This document shows, in pieces, positions 44,278 through 53,687 of a DNA stretch of 64,000 nt. The DNA comes from Crocinitomicaceae bacterium. Its GTDB lineage: Bacteria > Bacteroidota > Bacteroidia > Flavobacteriales_D > Crocinitomicaceae. The notes under the pieces are model-generated. The model saw only the letters and a list, made by a program, of their open reading frames with translations, made no database searches and was not told the origin of the DNA. A program made the position numbers and the translations under genes. Location: the NCBI GenBank assembly GCA_029252405.1, contig JAQXBM010000022.1:186001-250000 (forward strand), written 5' to 3'. Each line of letters begins with the position of its first letter. Position 1 is the stretch's first letter.

Positions 44278-46335
44278 ATGAAAAGTTGTCTTACAATTCT
44301 ACTCTTATGCGCATTTTCCTGCTTGGGTCAAGATGTTTTTCAGATTAATAAGAATGAATCAGATTTTGGGAAGGCAGCCACGGACGAATTTACCATTTAC
44401 GAATCTACGGACAACGACCTTCTGCCTGAAGAATTTCTTCATCAGAAATCAAATTTTGAAGGGAAAAGTTTAAGTAAGAATGCTGCTGCTTTTGATTTCA
44501 CTTCTTCTTCGCTTTTCTTACACTTTATCATAAAAAACGAGAGCGGAAAGGATCAATCTTTAGTGCTCGAAACGGCTCGGCCATTTACGAATCATGTTGA
44601 TTTGTTCTGTGTTGAAACCAAGGAAACGGTGAGGTCGGGAGATGCGATTCCTTTCGATTCGAAATGCTTGCCTACACATGTTAGTGCGTTGTCTTTGTTC
44701 GTTCCGTCAAGTGAAAGTAGAGAGTACGTTCTTCAAATAAAAAGTGAAGGAGAAAACTTGAATTTGCCAATGGTTTTTCATCAGGTTGATCATTTTTTGG
44801 AGGTGGATGCTGATCGCAAAATTTTCATGGGCATCTTTCTAGGGATATTCCTGTTTGTGATCATAATTTACATGGCATTCTTTCTGATGCTCAAGGAGAA
44901 ACTCTTCTTGATTTATGTGTTGTACGCTACGTTCTCAGGACTTCTGCAGTTTTCGGTAGACGGTTTCATGCATGAATATGTTTTCACTTCAGGAGGTTAT
45001 TTCACACAGCATTGCGTCATTTTTATAGCTGGAGCGGTTGTCATTTTAGGGGTTGAGTATGCGTCGAGATATCTCGCGATAAGTGGATTTTTGAGGAAGC
45101 TGAGGTCGATGCTAATTACGCTTGTCGCCATAACAATGGTGCTTTCGTTGATCCCTCAAGTGAAATTTGAACTCCCTTTTAGATTGATCAATGGATTTTC
45201 GCTGGTTGGACTGATTTTCATGATTGTTGCAGCGCTTGTTCAGAGGAGAAAGATCAAGGTCAGTAACCTTTTCTTGATTGGATTATCGTGTTTGGTGCTA
45301 GGCGGACTCGTATTTGTACTTGGAAACATTGGAGTACTCAACCTCCCATTCATTACGAAAAACGCATTGAAAATTGGAACGCTCTTGGAGATGATCTTCT
45401 TGGCAATTCTAATGGCTGGGCGATACAAAACGTTGCAGGAAGAACGAGAAAAAGCACAGATGCAGTTGTTGAATCAATTGGAAAAAGCGAATGTGCAATT
45501 GGAAATTCAAGTGGCTGAGAGAACCAAGGAAATTGAGTCACAGCGAATTTTATTGAAGGAGAAGAATCAGGATTTCATGGCGAGTGTGACCTATGCCGAA
45601 AGAATTCAGAGCGCTGTACTTTCTAACGAAGATAAATTCAGGAATTTACTGCCCGATTCGTTTGTTCTGTTTCGACCGAAAGATGTTGTTAGCGGTGACT
45701 TTTACTGGATCGATGAATTGAAAGGAAATAAGATTGGTTATGTCACTGCTGATTGCACTGGTCATGGTGTGCCAGGAGCGCTGGTTAGCATCATTGGGAA
45801 CCACTTGCTTGAATCTGGCAAGGCGGAGAACGGCTTACTCAATCCAGGGCGTGCTTTGGATGAAGTAAGCATAGGAATGAATGCCGCGCTAAATTCACAA
45901 TATGCAAGCGAGCAAATCCGCGATGGAATGGATCTCACCTTGTGTCTGATTGATCAAAAAGAAAAGAAATTGCATTTTTCAGGAGCTCGGAATTCGGCTT
46001 ATATCATTCGAAAAGGAGAGTTGATTGAATTGAAAGGTGACCGAAAATCGATTGGATTCAATCCGAAGGAAGAAACGCATGAATTCCAAACGCAAAGCTT
46101 TGATTTGGAAACGGGAGACATGATTTACACCTGTTCTGATGGCTACATGGATCAATTTGGAGGCGAAAGAGGAAAGAAGTTTATGTCCAAGCGACTGAAA
46201 GCGCTATTTGCTGAAATTAGTTCACTTCCACTTGAAGAACAGCGGGAGCAGCTTTCTTCGACCTTAACAGATTGGATTGGTGATCTTGAGCAATTAGATG
46301 ATGTGTTGGTGATTGGGGTTCGAATCGGAGAATAA
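44278..46335 (+). CDS. 7TM-DISM receptor with SpoIIE-type PP2C phosphatase domain
   Basis: About 685 residues from the ATG at 44278 (MKSCLTILLLCAFSCLGQ, signal peptide). Residues about 25-170 form a periplasmic 7TMR-DISMED2-like carbohydrate-binding-type domain. Residues about 185-395 hold seven helices (IFLGIFLFVIIIYMAFFLML and following). A coiled coil spans about 395-470. Residues about 480-685 form a SpoIIE/PP2C phosphatase: RPKDVVSGDFYWID and GYVTADCTGHGVPGALVSIIG hold the metal-binding Asp residues, and YTCSDGYMDQFGG a later one. It should dephosphorylate an anti-anti-sigma-type or other phosphoprotein in response to an outside signal. No obvious partner gene is adjacent. Confidence 0.88.
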   Translation: MKSCLTILLLCAFSCLGQDVFQINKNESDFGKAATDEFTIYESTDNDLLPEEFLHQKSNFEGKSLSKNAAAFDFTSSSLFLHFIIKNESGKDQSLVLETARPFTNHVDLFCVETKETVRSGDAIPFDSKCLPTHVSALSLFVPSSESREYVLQIKSEGENLNLPMVFHQVDHFLEVDADRKIFMGIFLGIFLFVIIIYMAFFLMLKEKLFLIYVLYATFSGLLQFSVDGFMHEYVFTSGGYFTQHCVIFIAGAVVILGVEYASRYLAISGFLRKLRSMLITLVAITMVLSLIPQVKFELPFRLINGFSLVGLIFMIVAALVQRRKIKVSNLFLIGLSCLVLGGLVFVLGNIGVLNLPFITKNALKIGTLLEMIFLAILMAGRYKTLQEEREKAQMQLLNQLEKANVQLEIQVAERTKEIESQRILLKEKNQDFMASVTYAERIQSAVLSNEDKFRNLLPDSFVLFRPKDVVSGDFYWIDELKGNKIGYVTADCTGHGVPGALVSIIGNHLLESGKAENGLLNPGRALDEVSIGMNAALNSQYASEQIRDGMDLTLCLIDQKEKKLHFSGARNSAYIIRKGELIELKGDRKSIGFNPKEETHEFQTQSFDLETGDMIYTCSDGYMDQFGGERGKKFMSKRLKALFAEISSLPLEEQREQLSSTLTDWIGDLEQLDDVLVIGVRIGE

Positions 46336-46401
46336 CTATTCTTGGCGCTTTCAGGCAACTGATAAAAAGCGCTGTCGTCTTAAGGCGATATACTAAAAAT
46401 T

Positions 46402-46941
46402 ATGAATTACATTATTCTTGACTTAGAAGCCACATGTTGGCGTGATAGGTCAATCAAAAATCAAAGTGAAATTATCGAAATTGGAGCTGTCAAAATTAAC
46501 GAGCAGCAGGAAATTATCGGTGAGTTCAATGCATTTATTAAACCTAAACTTCATCCACAAATTTCAGAATTCTGCACAGAATTAACGACGATTGAACAAA
46601 GTGATATCGATAGCGCGGATGATTTCAAAACAGTGATCTCAAACTTTCAGGATTGGATCGACATAGATTCTGACTACCTGCTTTGCAGCTGGGGGTTCTA
46701 TGATAAATCACAGTTTAAAAAGGATTGCGAATTAAATCAACTGTCAACTCAATGGGTGAGAAGCCATATTAGTTTGAAACACCAGTATGGCGAAATAAAA
46801 GGACTCAGACGTCCTATGGGCATGGGAGGTGCTTTGAGAAAAGAGCGAATCGAACTTGAAGGAACTCACCACAGAGGGATTGATGACGCGAGAAATATTT
46901 TAAAGATTTTTCTGAAACATTTTGACCGTTGGAAGCATTGA
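46402..46941 (+). CDS. ERI1/KapD-like 3'-5' exonuclease (DEDDh)
   Basis: A 179-residue cytosolic enzyme. ExoI motif LDLEATCW has D7 and E9, ExoII contains D101 in FYDKSQF, and ExoIII is HHRGIDDARN with H156 or H157 and D161. This is the DEDDh arrangement of the ERI1 subgroup, which trims RNA 3' ends in eukaryotes and has bacterial homologues such as KapD. The RNA or DNA substrate here is unknown. It is a single gene, 66 bases after the phosphatase gene; the gap holds an inverted pair GCGCTTT...AAAGCGC. Confidence 0.88.
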   Translation: MNYIILDLEATCWRDRSIKNQSEIIEIGAVKINEQQEIIGEFNAFIKPKLHPQISEFCTELTTIEQSDIDSADDFKTVISNFQDWIDIDSDYLLCSWGFYDKSQFKKDCELNQLSTQWVRSHISLKHQYGEIKGLRRPMGMGGALRKERIELEGTHHRGIDDARNILKIFLKHFDRWKH

Positions 46942-47004
46942 ATGAAGAATTAGTAAGATTTCTTACGCTTGTTTTGTGATTGAAGAATTAACAAACAGAA
47001 AGTC

Positions 47005-47892
47005 CTAGTCGACTTCTTCAGCATGCTTCAAGTGCATGTTGTACACCATTCCATCAGAAAGGCCAATTTTTGGAACGATCACGCTTTCACACGTCAATTC
47101 TTTCATGATGTACAAGTAGATATCGAGTGCGGGAACGATAACATCGGCACGATCGGGGCGGAATTGGTAACGCGTCATTCGTTCGAAAATAGTCAGCCCG
47201 CTCAATTCATCGCGCAGCTTTTGCATTTGTTCGAACTCAATGGGTTTCATGTGACCTGCACCCAATAGTTTGTGTACTTTGTTGATGTTTCCTCCTGTAG
47301 CGTAAATGTGTCGAACAGTTTTCAAATCGACGTGATTAGCCACCCAATCGCGGATTTGCGACCAGATATCTTCTGAAACTTTCCCTTTCAACAGCCGAAG
47401 CGTTCCAATTTTGAAGGATTTAGAGGCGGTCCGGATACCATCTTCGAATACACTGACTTCGGTACTTCCGCCACCAACATCAATTACGATAAAAGGAATG
47501 GCTTTGTCGATCCCCATCAAAAAGAAGGTCGAAAGAATCAATTTTGCCTCTTCTGAACCGGGTATAATTTCAATGTTTACACCTGTTTCCTCCAAGATCA
47601 TTTTTTGGACGGCCTCTCCGTTTTTGGCTTCACGCATGGCAGAGGTCGCACAGGCGCGTAATTCCTTTACATCAAACAATTCAGAAATCAACTTGAATGC
47701 TTGCATGCTTTTTCGGAAATCAGCTTGCTTTTTCTCGGGGATAACGCCTGTGTCAAATACGCTTTCACCCAATCTCAATGGAATTCTGGTGTATGATAAT
47801 TTCTTTACGAATGACGCTCCTTCCACTTCCGAAACTTCTCCAATGAGAAGTCGAGCGGCGTTTGTTCCTATGTCGATAGCTGCGTATTGCAC
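47005..47892 (-). CDS. Ppx/GppA-family exopolyphosphatase
   Basis: A 295-residue protein of the actin-like ATPase fold. The N-terminal phosphate loop is AAIDIGTNAARLLIGE (residues 4-19) and the second is FIVIDVGGGSTEVSVF (about 133-148). A family catalytic Glu is likely in PGSEEAKLI. A third element, HIYATGGNINKVHKL, follows. This is the short two-domain form without a C-terminal HD domain. It hydrolyses polyphosphate and/or pppGpp; which one is not decidable here. It lies downstream of, and in the same direction as, the interrupted secreted-protein gene. Confidence 0.9.
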   Translation of the reverse strand: MQYAAIDIGTNAARLLIGEVSEVEGASFVKKLSYTRIPLRLGESVFDTGVIPEKKQADFRKSMQAFKLISELFDVKELRACATSAMREAKNGEAVQKMILEETGVNIEIIPGSEEAKLILSTFFLMGIDKAIPFIVIDVGGGSTEVSVFEDGIRTASKSFKIGTLRLLKGKVSEDIWSQIRDWVANHVDLKTVRHIYATGGNINKVHKLLGAGHMKPIEFEQMQKLRDELSGLTIFERMTRYQFRPDRADVIVPALDIYLYIMKELTCESVIVPKIGLSDGMVYNMHLKHAEEVD

Positions 47893-47975
47893 GGAAACAA
47901 ATTTAATAGAATATCATTGCTGTCTCGAGGTCTACCTTCGATACTTATTAACAGGTTTAGGGAAATGAATATGGA

Positions 47976-49103
47976 CTATTTCGAAGCTCCTATATTTATG
48001 CTGAGCACTGTACTAGTTTCGAATGAACGGCCCCGTGAGGTAGCTGGAATCCATGTTTGCTTATCTAATTTATGCCTCAATCGCGCAACAACATCTGATT
48101 TGTCTTCTGCCGCTTGCAGGACTTCTGTGCGAATTCTGCCATTCTTTTGAACAATAATTTCAATTGTGATATTTCCAGAGAACTTTGTGGTCATATCACC
48201 AAGCATCGACTTCAGGTTGTTCACAAACGCTTCGTTTCCTCCCATTGGAGAGGCGTCTTCTTCCACGAAAAAAATCACTTCCTCCACTGGATGTTCTATT
48301 TCTAGCTCGGGATGGATCGGTTCGAATGATTCTGGAATGCCATTTAAACGATCGATTTCTCTTTCCAAGTCATCAATTTTCCGCTTTAAACTGTCAACGT
48401 GTAACTCGTGTTTACGTTCTAATTGTTTTCGTTCCTCAAGCGATTCCTCGACAAGACGAAAATACGATGATAGAGCTCTCACTTCTCCCTCGCTTGAGCT
48501 TACTGGTTTTGGCAGATTCAGACATGCCAGCTGTGTCCAATTCTCCTTACGAAACGGAACTTTTTTAGCTCCTTGATTTGTTGTGATTACGAATTCACCA
48601 TCCCTAAGATCGTCAAATGCCAGTACAAATGGATTGTTATTTTTGAGTTTGTCTTTCTTTGCTACTACAGCTGGTTCGAATGTTATGGTTGAATTAGGGG
48701 TAGTATTACTCCAATCAATTCGCACGGTGTCATTTCTAACTTTTTTGGATTTAGCGATGTCTAGATTAAAACTGATTTCACCCTTTTTCTATGGTCGACC
48801 ATGAACGAATACAGTAATCTTTTTGCCGCTTATCGTGTAATCGTGATCAAGCAGCGGTTGATCTTCGAATTTGAAGTTTACATGTTTCACGAACAAGGTG
48901 TCGCTCAAATGCTTATTGTCGAACGTGTTGATTTGGGTAGCATTAAATCCGTAATGAGATTTATCTCCTGATCCTCCGAGACGGCTTTGTACGCGCTGAA
49001 TAGTGGATTGATCGTCAAGATTAATTGCTACGACCTCAACCTTAAACTGTGCGTTAGCAAAGAAAGGGAGTAAAAAAAGTATGCTGATTATTCTTAGGGT
49101 CAT
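47976..49103 (-). pseudogene. Secreted coiled-coil protein gene interrupted by an in-frame TAG
   Basis: On the minus strand the frame runs from ATG 49103 to the stop at 47976 (375 codons) with a single internal TAG at 48789-48791 (codon 105). Before it: signal peptide MTLRIISILFLLPFFANAQ, then a beta-rich region ending ITVFVHGRP. After it: KKGEISFNLDIAKSKKVRN, a strand region, a charged coiled coil (about 200-240) and a C-terminal domain with NITIEIIVQKNGRI and LRHKLDKQTWIPATS resembling the Bacteroidota TonB-like C-terminal pattern. Continuous coding character on both sides says one gene, now split. Downstream in-frame starts could still make the second part, but without an export signal. 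Family not recognised. Confidence 0.68.
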
Positions 49104-49215
49104 ATTGAGTAAGATGCATTTTTAGTCTAAATTCCATATCTCAGCACAACTGTTAAATGAAGCCGTCACTAGATGATTGGTGCAATTACAAGTAAGTCAG
49201 TTACTTAAGAAGGGA

Positions 49216-50526
49216 CTACTTCTTCCTGAAAAATATCTTCAAAGGAACACCAGTAAACAAGAACTCATCTCTCAAGCGATTTTCCAAGAAACGCTTGTAG
49301 CTATCTGGAATGTACTGAGGCAAGTTACAGAAGAAGGCAAAAGCGGGCGAATGCGTCGGTAATTGTTGAATGTACTTGATACGAACATATTTTCCTTTCA
49401 CCGATGGTGGAGGAGTGGCCATGATGATCTCTTGCATCACATCATTCAACTCTGAAGTTGGAATTTTGCGCGTTCTGTTCTCATGCACTTCCATCACTGT
49501 TTCCAGTGCCTTGTGAATTCGTTGCTTTTCGATGGTTGATGTAAAGATGATCGGTACATCGTTAAATGGTGCTAATTGCTCTCGGATTTTCTCCTCGTAT
49601 TCACCCATTGTTTTGTGGTCCTTTTCGATCAAATCCCACTTGTTGATGAGCACCACAACTCCTTTCGAGTTCTTCTCGATAATGTAGAAGATGTTGAGGT
49701 CCTGCTTTTGAATTCCTTCCGTCGCATCCACCATGAAAACACATACATCGGAGTTTTCAATTGCGCGAATAGAGCGAAGAACCGAGTAATACTCGATGTC
49801 TTCTTGAACCTTCGCTTTCTTTCGAATTCCTGCAGTATCGACTAACATGAAATCGAAGCCAAAAGACTTGTAGCGAGAATTGACCGTGTCGCGAGTCGTT
49901 CCAGAAATGTCCGTTACGATGTTTCGATCTTCACCAGTCAAGGCATTTACGAGAGATGATTTCCCAACGTTTGGTTTTCCAACAATTGCGATGTGCGGTA
50001 AGTTCGACTCTTCGTTCGCTTCATCCACATCCTTGTCAAATTCCTTTATGATGTCATCCAATAATTCTCCAGATCCACTTCCGTTTGTTGCAGAGAGATC
50101 ATATACAACTCCCAAACCAAGCGACCAGAACTCAGAAGACATTCCAACGCGTTGTGTATTATCGACTTTGTTTGCAACAACAAATACTTTCTTTCCTGAT
50201 TTACGGAGTAATTTCGCCACGACTTCGTCCAAATCGACAATTCCTGTCATGACATCCAACATGAAAACAATTACTGATGCTTCTTCAATGGCAATGATCA
50301 CTTGCTTGCGAATTTCAGCTTCGAAGATATCATCAGAACCTTTCACGTAACCTCCAGTATCGATCACTGAAAATTCCGTTCCGTTCCATTCGCCGCGCCC
50401 GTACAAACGATCACGTGTCACCCCGCTAACTTCCTTCACGATCGCGCGATTCGATTCTGTCAACCGATTAAACAAGGTTGATTTCCCGACATTCGGACGT
50501 CCTACAATTGCGATAATATTTCCCAT
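49216..50526 (-). CDS. der: Ribosome biogenesis GTPase Der (EngA)
   Basis: A 436-residue double GTPase. G domain 1: [15 protein letters not shown] (P-loop, residues 8-22), DTGG and NKVD. G domain 2: [16 protein letters not shown] (near residue 182), DTAGI and NKWDLI. The C-terminal KH-like domain (about 350-436) follows. Der assists 50S subunit assembly. The gene is 47 bases downstream of era in the same direction; two ribosome-assembly GTPases thus share a likely transcript. Length is typical. Confidence 0.97.
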   Translation of the reverse strand: MGNIIAIVGRPNVGKSTLFNRLTESNRAIVKEVSGVTRDRLYGRGEWNGTEFSVIDTGGYVKGSDDIFEAEIRKQVIIAIEEASVIVFMLDVMTGIVDLDEVVAKLLRKSGKKVFVVANKVDNTQRVGMSSEFWSLGLGVVYDLSATNGSGSGELLDDIIKEFDKDVDEANEESNLPHIAIVGKPNVGKSSLVNALTGEDRNIVTDISGTTRDTVNSRYKSFGFDFMLVDTAGIRKKAKVQEDIEYYSVLRSIRAIENSDVCVFMVDATEGIQKQDLNIFYIIEKNSKGVVVLINKWDLIEKDHKTMGEYEEKIREQLAPFNDVPIIFTSTIEKQRIHKALETVMEVHENRTRKIPTSELNDVMQEIIMATPPPSVKGKYVRIKYIQQLPTHSPAFAFFCNLPQYIPDSYKRFLENRLRDEFLFTGVPLKIFFRKK

Positions 50527-50573
50527 GACTTCTAACTTGAATGTGCGAATGCACAGCGTTCAATTATTCGGTT

Positions 50574-51449
50574 TTAGTAACCGTATTTCTTCAACTTCTT
50601 TTCAGATCCGCGCCAATCTTTATCGACTTTGACGAATGTTTCCAAAAATACTTTGCTTTCAATAAATTTCTCAATCTCGATACGTGCTTCTCGTCCCAAA
50701 CGTTTCAACATTGTTCCTCCTTTTCCAATGAGGATTCCTTTTTGCGAATCACGCTCAACGATAATCAAAGCACGAATGCGCGTGATTTCTTCTTCTTCGA
50801 TGTATTCTTCAATTTCCACTTGACAAGCGTAAGGGATTTCCTTTTGCGTATGCATGAAAATTTTCTCGCGAATGATTTCTGAAACGAAGAAACGCATTGG
50901 TCGATCAGAGATGGCGTCTTTATCAAAATAGGGTGGACTTTCAGGAATTGCGTCCAAAATGCACTCCCAAACACTATCCACGTTGAATCCATGAAGCGCT
51001 GAAATAGGGAAGACGTTTGCCTTTGGGAGACGACTCTGCCAGTACTCGAGTTTTTCCTTCACGTTTTTCTGATCGGAAAGGTCCATCTTATTGATCAAAC
51101 AGAGCACAGGGATTTCCAAACGCTGAATACGCTCGAGTGTTTCCTTGTGATTCATTTCTGTTTCCTTCGCATCTGTGATGAATAGCAAAACATCGGCATC
51201 TTGGATGGACGAGTTCACGTAACTCATCATGCTATCGTGAAGCTTGTAGGCCGAATTCACAACTCCTGGAGTATCAGAAAAAACGATTTGAGAATCTTCG
51301 TTATTCACGATCCCGAGAATGCGGTGTCGCGTCGTTTGAGCTTTGTTTGTAACGATAGATAATTTCTCACCCACCAAACGATTCATCAACGTCGATTTCC
51401 CAACATTTGGGCTTCCTACAATATTTACAAATCCAGACTTGTGCGCCAT
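50574..51449 (-). CDS. era: Ribosome-binding GTPase Era
   Basis: A 291-residue GTPase. G1 [14 protein letters not shown] (residues 12-25), G3 DTPG, G4 NKMD, and a C-terminal KH domain (about 200-290) with ILIGKGGTMLKRLGREARIEIE, whose GxxG loop binds the 3' end of 16S rRNA. It couples 30S maturation to cell growth. First gene of the era-der pair, preceded by a strong consensus promoter at 51467-51498 on the minus strand. Confidence 0.97.
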   Translation of the reverse strand: MAHKSGFVNIVGSPNVGKSTLMNRLVGEKLSIVTNKAQTTRHRILGIVNNEDSQIVFSDTPGVVNSAYKLHDSMMSYVNSSIQDADVLLFITDAKETEMNHKETLERIQRLEIPVLCLINKMDLSDQKNVKEKLEYWQSRLPKANVFPISALHGFNVDSVWECILDAIPESPPYFDKDAISDRPMRFFVSEIIREKIFMHTQKEIPYACQVEIEEYIEEEEITRIRALIIVERDSQKGILIGKGGTMLKRLGREARIEIEKFIESKVFLETFVKVDKDWRGSEKKLKKYGY

Positions 51450-51466
51450 GTGTCGCTAATTTTCTG

Positions 51467-51498
51467 CAAAGATAACGCTTTCAGCGCAGGTCTAACAA
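51467..51498 (-). promoter_or_regulatory. Bacteroidota sigma-A promoter of era-der
   Basis: On the minus strand TTG (51498-51496) and the perfect -7 element TATCTTTG (51474-51467) are separated by 21 bases. The -7 box ends 17 bases before the era ATG at 51449. Confidence 0.8.
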
Positions 51499-51530
51499 GG
51501 TAACAAGGTTATTTTGGGGCAATTAAGCGC

Positions 51531-51567
51531 AAAAAAGAACCCTTCCGATAGTTTCAGAAGGGTTCTT
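51531..51567 (-). terminator. Terminator after the Lys/Thr-rich protein gene
   Basis: AAGAACCCTTC (51535-51545) pairs perfectly over 11 bp with GAAGGGTTCTT (51557-51567). The A run 51531-51536 gives a T tract on the minus strand, ending the gene that stops at 51586 and insulating the era promoter. Confidence 0.9.
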
Positions 51568-51585
51568 GATCTTAATACTGAATGT

Positions 51586-52671
51586 CTAGCGACGTCCTTT
51601 ACGCGTACTAGTTTTTCGAGTTGATTTAGTTGTTGTCCCTTTTTGCTTTGTTGCACCTGGACGTTTGGTCTTGGTACTTTTCGTCTGTGTTCCTTTTCGT
51701 TGAACAGAATTCGCTTTCTTCGTTTGCGACTTTTTCTGAACAGTTGTCGTTTGCTTTTTCGCTTTAGGAGCTTGAGTTTTCTTGACAGTTGTTTGCTTCT
51801 TTACCTTCGTTGATTGAGGGTTATTCTTCACAACTGTGGTTTCTTTTTTACCCGCTTTAGTATTCGGATTTTTCTTCACGGTTGTCGTTTGCTTTTTAAC
51901 CACTGTTCCGTTATTCGTTTTCTTAACGGTTGTCGTTTTCTTCACTCCAACTTTACCACCTTTGGCTTTCACAGTTGTGGCACTTTTTCCACCTTTGAAG
52001 AAGAAAGGTGAGTGCACGTGGTGTACGCGATAGTATCTGTGAGCTCTGTGACATCTGCGAACTCTTGTTCTTCTGTAGTAAGGTCTGTGGTATCGAATTA
52101 TACGTGGACGGTAAACAGCCCAACCAACTCTTCTCCAAGGACGGTGCCATCTTGGGTAGTATCCCCAGCGGTAAGGTGATCTCCAAGCTACATATCTCGG
52201 TCCGTAAATGTGTCTTACAGGTCGCCAAGTGTTTACATTAACAACGATGCTGGCATTCTTTTCATCTGCTGGTTCGATCATGTATTCTTCACCGTATAGT
52301 TCAGAATCTCCGATAACCTGTAGGTTCACTTTGTCCTCTTCGACTTCTTCCATTTCAAGAACGGCAACATCTTGCGATTCCGTTTCATTTACTGGAACTT
52401 GAAGAGCCAATGAGTGCGCATTGCTGTCGGCGTGATCAACTACACGGATGTAATCTACTTCACCATCTTCGTTAAGGTCAAGGTTATTGACACCATTTGA
52501 TTCAGTGTTCAATTTCTTTTCAAAATCTTCAACGTCTTTTGATTCTTTGAACAATTCAAGAACGCCGTTAAGGTCTAAATTATCTCCTTCCAATCCTGTG
52601 GAGTCGGTTTCTTGAGCGAAGGAAAAGGCTCCAATTAGAGCGACGAATAGTGTTAAACTTGCTTTTTTCAT
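51586..52671 (-). CDS. Secreted protein with histone-like Lys/Thr-rich tail
   Basis: A 361-residue exported protein. Signal peptide about 1-19 (ending FAQ). Residues about 20-150 form an acidic domain, with LDLNEDGEVDYIRVVDHAD resembling an EF-hand-type loop found in a recurrent Bacteroidota protein family. Residues about 150-225 are rich in Arg, Tyr, His and Trp (RYVAWRSPYRWGYYPR). Residues about 230-361 are a low-complexity basic tail of repeated K-K-x-T-T-V-K-K units, ending in many Lys, Arg and Thr. Net charge switches from strongly acidic to strongly basic. It could bind nucleic acid or polyanions outside the cell; function unknown. A TACTTTC motif 19 bases after TTG on the minus strand at about 52706-52735 may be its promoter. 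Confidence 0.72.
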   Translation of the reverse strand: MKKASLTLFVALIGAFSFAQETDSTGLEGDNLDLNGVLELFKESKDVEDFEKKLNTESNGVNNLDLNEDGEVDYIRVVDHADSNAHSLALQVPVNETESQDVAVLEMEEVEEDKVNLQVIGDSELYGEEYMIEPADEKNASIVVNVNTWRPVRHIYGPRYVAWRSPYRWGYYPRWHRPWRRVGWAVYRPRIIRYHRPYYRRTRVRRCHRAHRYYRVHHVHSPFFFKGGKSATTVKAKGGKVGVKKTTTVKKTNNGTVVKKQTTTVKKNPNTKAGKKETTVVKNNPQSTKVKKQTTVKKTQAPKAKKQTTTVQKKSQTKKANSVQRKGTQTKSTKTKRPGATKQKGTTTKSTRKTSTRKGRR

Positions 52672-52813
52672 GGTGTCATTTTTAAGGTGTAACGTTTCTT
52701 AGACTGGTGTCAATCCGAAAGGTTTAATTTGAAAGTAAAAAAAGTTCATTTTTTTTCAATTAGTGCCTGTTGACGGGTACTGCAATGCCAAGAATAATTC
52801 GTAGTTTGGAAAC

Positions 52814-53281
52814 ATGGAAGAGAAAAAGACCTGCCCTCAATGCCGTCACAGAAACAATCATTCGGCCAATTACTGCGAAAACTACGGATCAAAAGTGACA
52901 GATGTAGTAAAGGGGAATCATCAAGGTGGAATACCTGGAGTATTGGACGAGTTTACGGCCTCAGCAAAAAGTAAGACGAATCAGAGTTTGATTCTAGTTG
53001 GGCTTCTTGTTTTGTGCTCAACAACCATTTACTATTTCATCCTGGGGGTAGTTGTTGACATAAGTGATAATTGGGAGTTGTACCAGACTGTGAAACCATT
53101 TTCGTTGGTTGTGTCTTTTCTAGGGATTGGCGCTGCGCTTGTCATTGCCTTAGGAATGACAAGAGGTTCACAAAAAACTGTAGCGATCATTTTTGCTTCC
53201 ATTTACGCCTTAATCCAGTTGTATTGGTTCATGGACTTTTTTCTCCCAGAAGAGGAGCCGTTCCAATATCTTCAATTCTAG
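52814..53281 (+). CDS. Zinc-ribbon membrane protein lacking one zinc ligand
   Basis: A 155-residue protein. Residues 5-27 look like a zinc-ribbon (CPQCRHRNNHSANYCENYGSK), but the expected second knuckle CxxC reads C-E-N-Y, so the fourth Cys is Tyr24 (TAC instead of TGC). Residues about 53-80 and 90-115 and about 120-140 are hydrophobic helices, so it is a small polytopic membrane protein. Zinc-ribbon membrane proteins of this kind are common and poorly understood. The lost Cys may weaken or abolish zinc binding. The likely start is the ATG at 52814, behind a TAGTTTG motif near 52802-52808. Confidence 0.65.
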   Translation: MEEKKTCPQCRHRNNHSANYCENYGSKVTDVVKGNHQGGIPGVLDEFTASAKSKTNQSLILVGLLVLCSTTIYYFILGVVVDISDNWELYQTVKPFSLVVSFLGIGAALVIALGMTRGSQKTVAIIFASIYALIQLYWFMDFFLPEEEPFQYLQF

Positions 53282-53291
53282 AAAGAAGCTA

Positions 53292-53670
53292 TTAGAAATG
53301 GCGTTTTAGTTTCAGAATCACGTTGTTTTTTACTCCGTTATGCGCTTTCAAGACACATGTGTTGTCCGTGAGTTCAGTTGTCTTAAAGTCAAGTTCTTCT
53401 CAAAGGCATTCAAGTGAATAATTCCGAGTGCTTTGTCGTAAGTCCATTTTGAGCGTTGTGATTTATCACTGCCAGGTTCGCCAAGCAGAAGTACATCATC
53501 AGCTTTGAATTCTATCCATGGAGCATTCGATTCATCGTCAAATTGCTGATCATCATCTTCCATTTCACATACTCAACAAACCATTTTCCTTGGATTCGAT
53601 CTTTGAAAATAGCCGAAGTCGTTAACGTGCCAATTAAGACGAGAGCGAATAGAAAGAGAGATTTTTTCAT
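53292..53670 (-). pseudogene. Lipocalin-like secreted protein, two frameshifts
   Basis: On the minus strand the ATG at 53670 opens a signal peptide (MKKSLFLFALVLIGTLTTSA) and IQGKWFVEYVK, typical of the start of small lipocalin-like proteins. The frame must then change near 53570 to read MEDDDQQFDDESN...WIEFKADDVLLLGEPGS...KWTYDKALGIIHLNAFEK, and change again near 53399 to read LDFKTTELTDNTCVLKAHNG, NVILKLKRHF and a TAA at 53292. Each shift is restored by adding one A to a short A run (GAAAT to GAAAAT; AAGAAC to AAGAAAC). The repaired protein would be 126 residues. This may be a decaying gene or two base-calling errors. Confidence 0.7.
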
Positions 53671-53687
53671 GATGTACTTTAGTTGAA

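Noticed and set aside
48166-48576. Plus-strand frames of about 130 codons opposite the interrupted secreted-protein gene
   Set aside because: Antisense to a region with clear coding character on the minus strand; no known motifs.
11080-48791. Reassignment of TAG to an amino acid
   Set aside because: TAG ends dut and ppa at the normal family length, so the two internal TAG codons are better explained as lesions or sequence errors.
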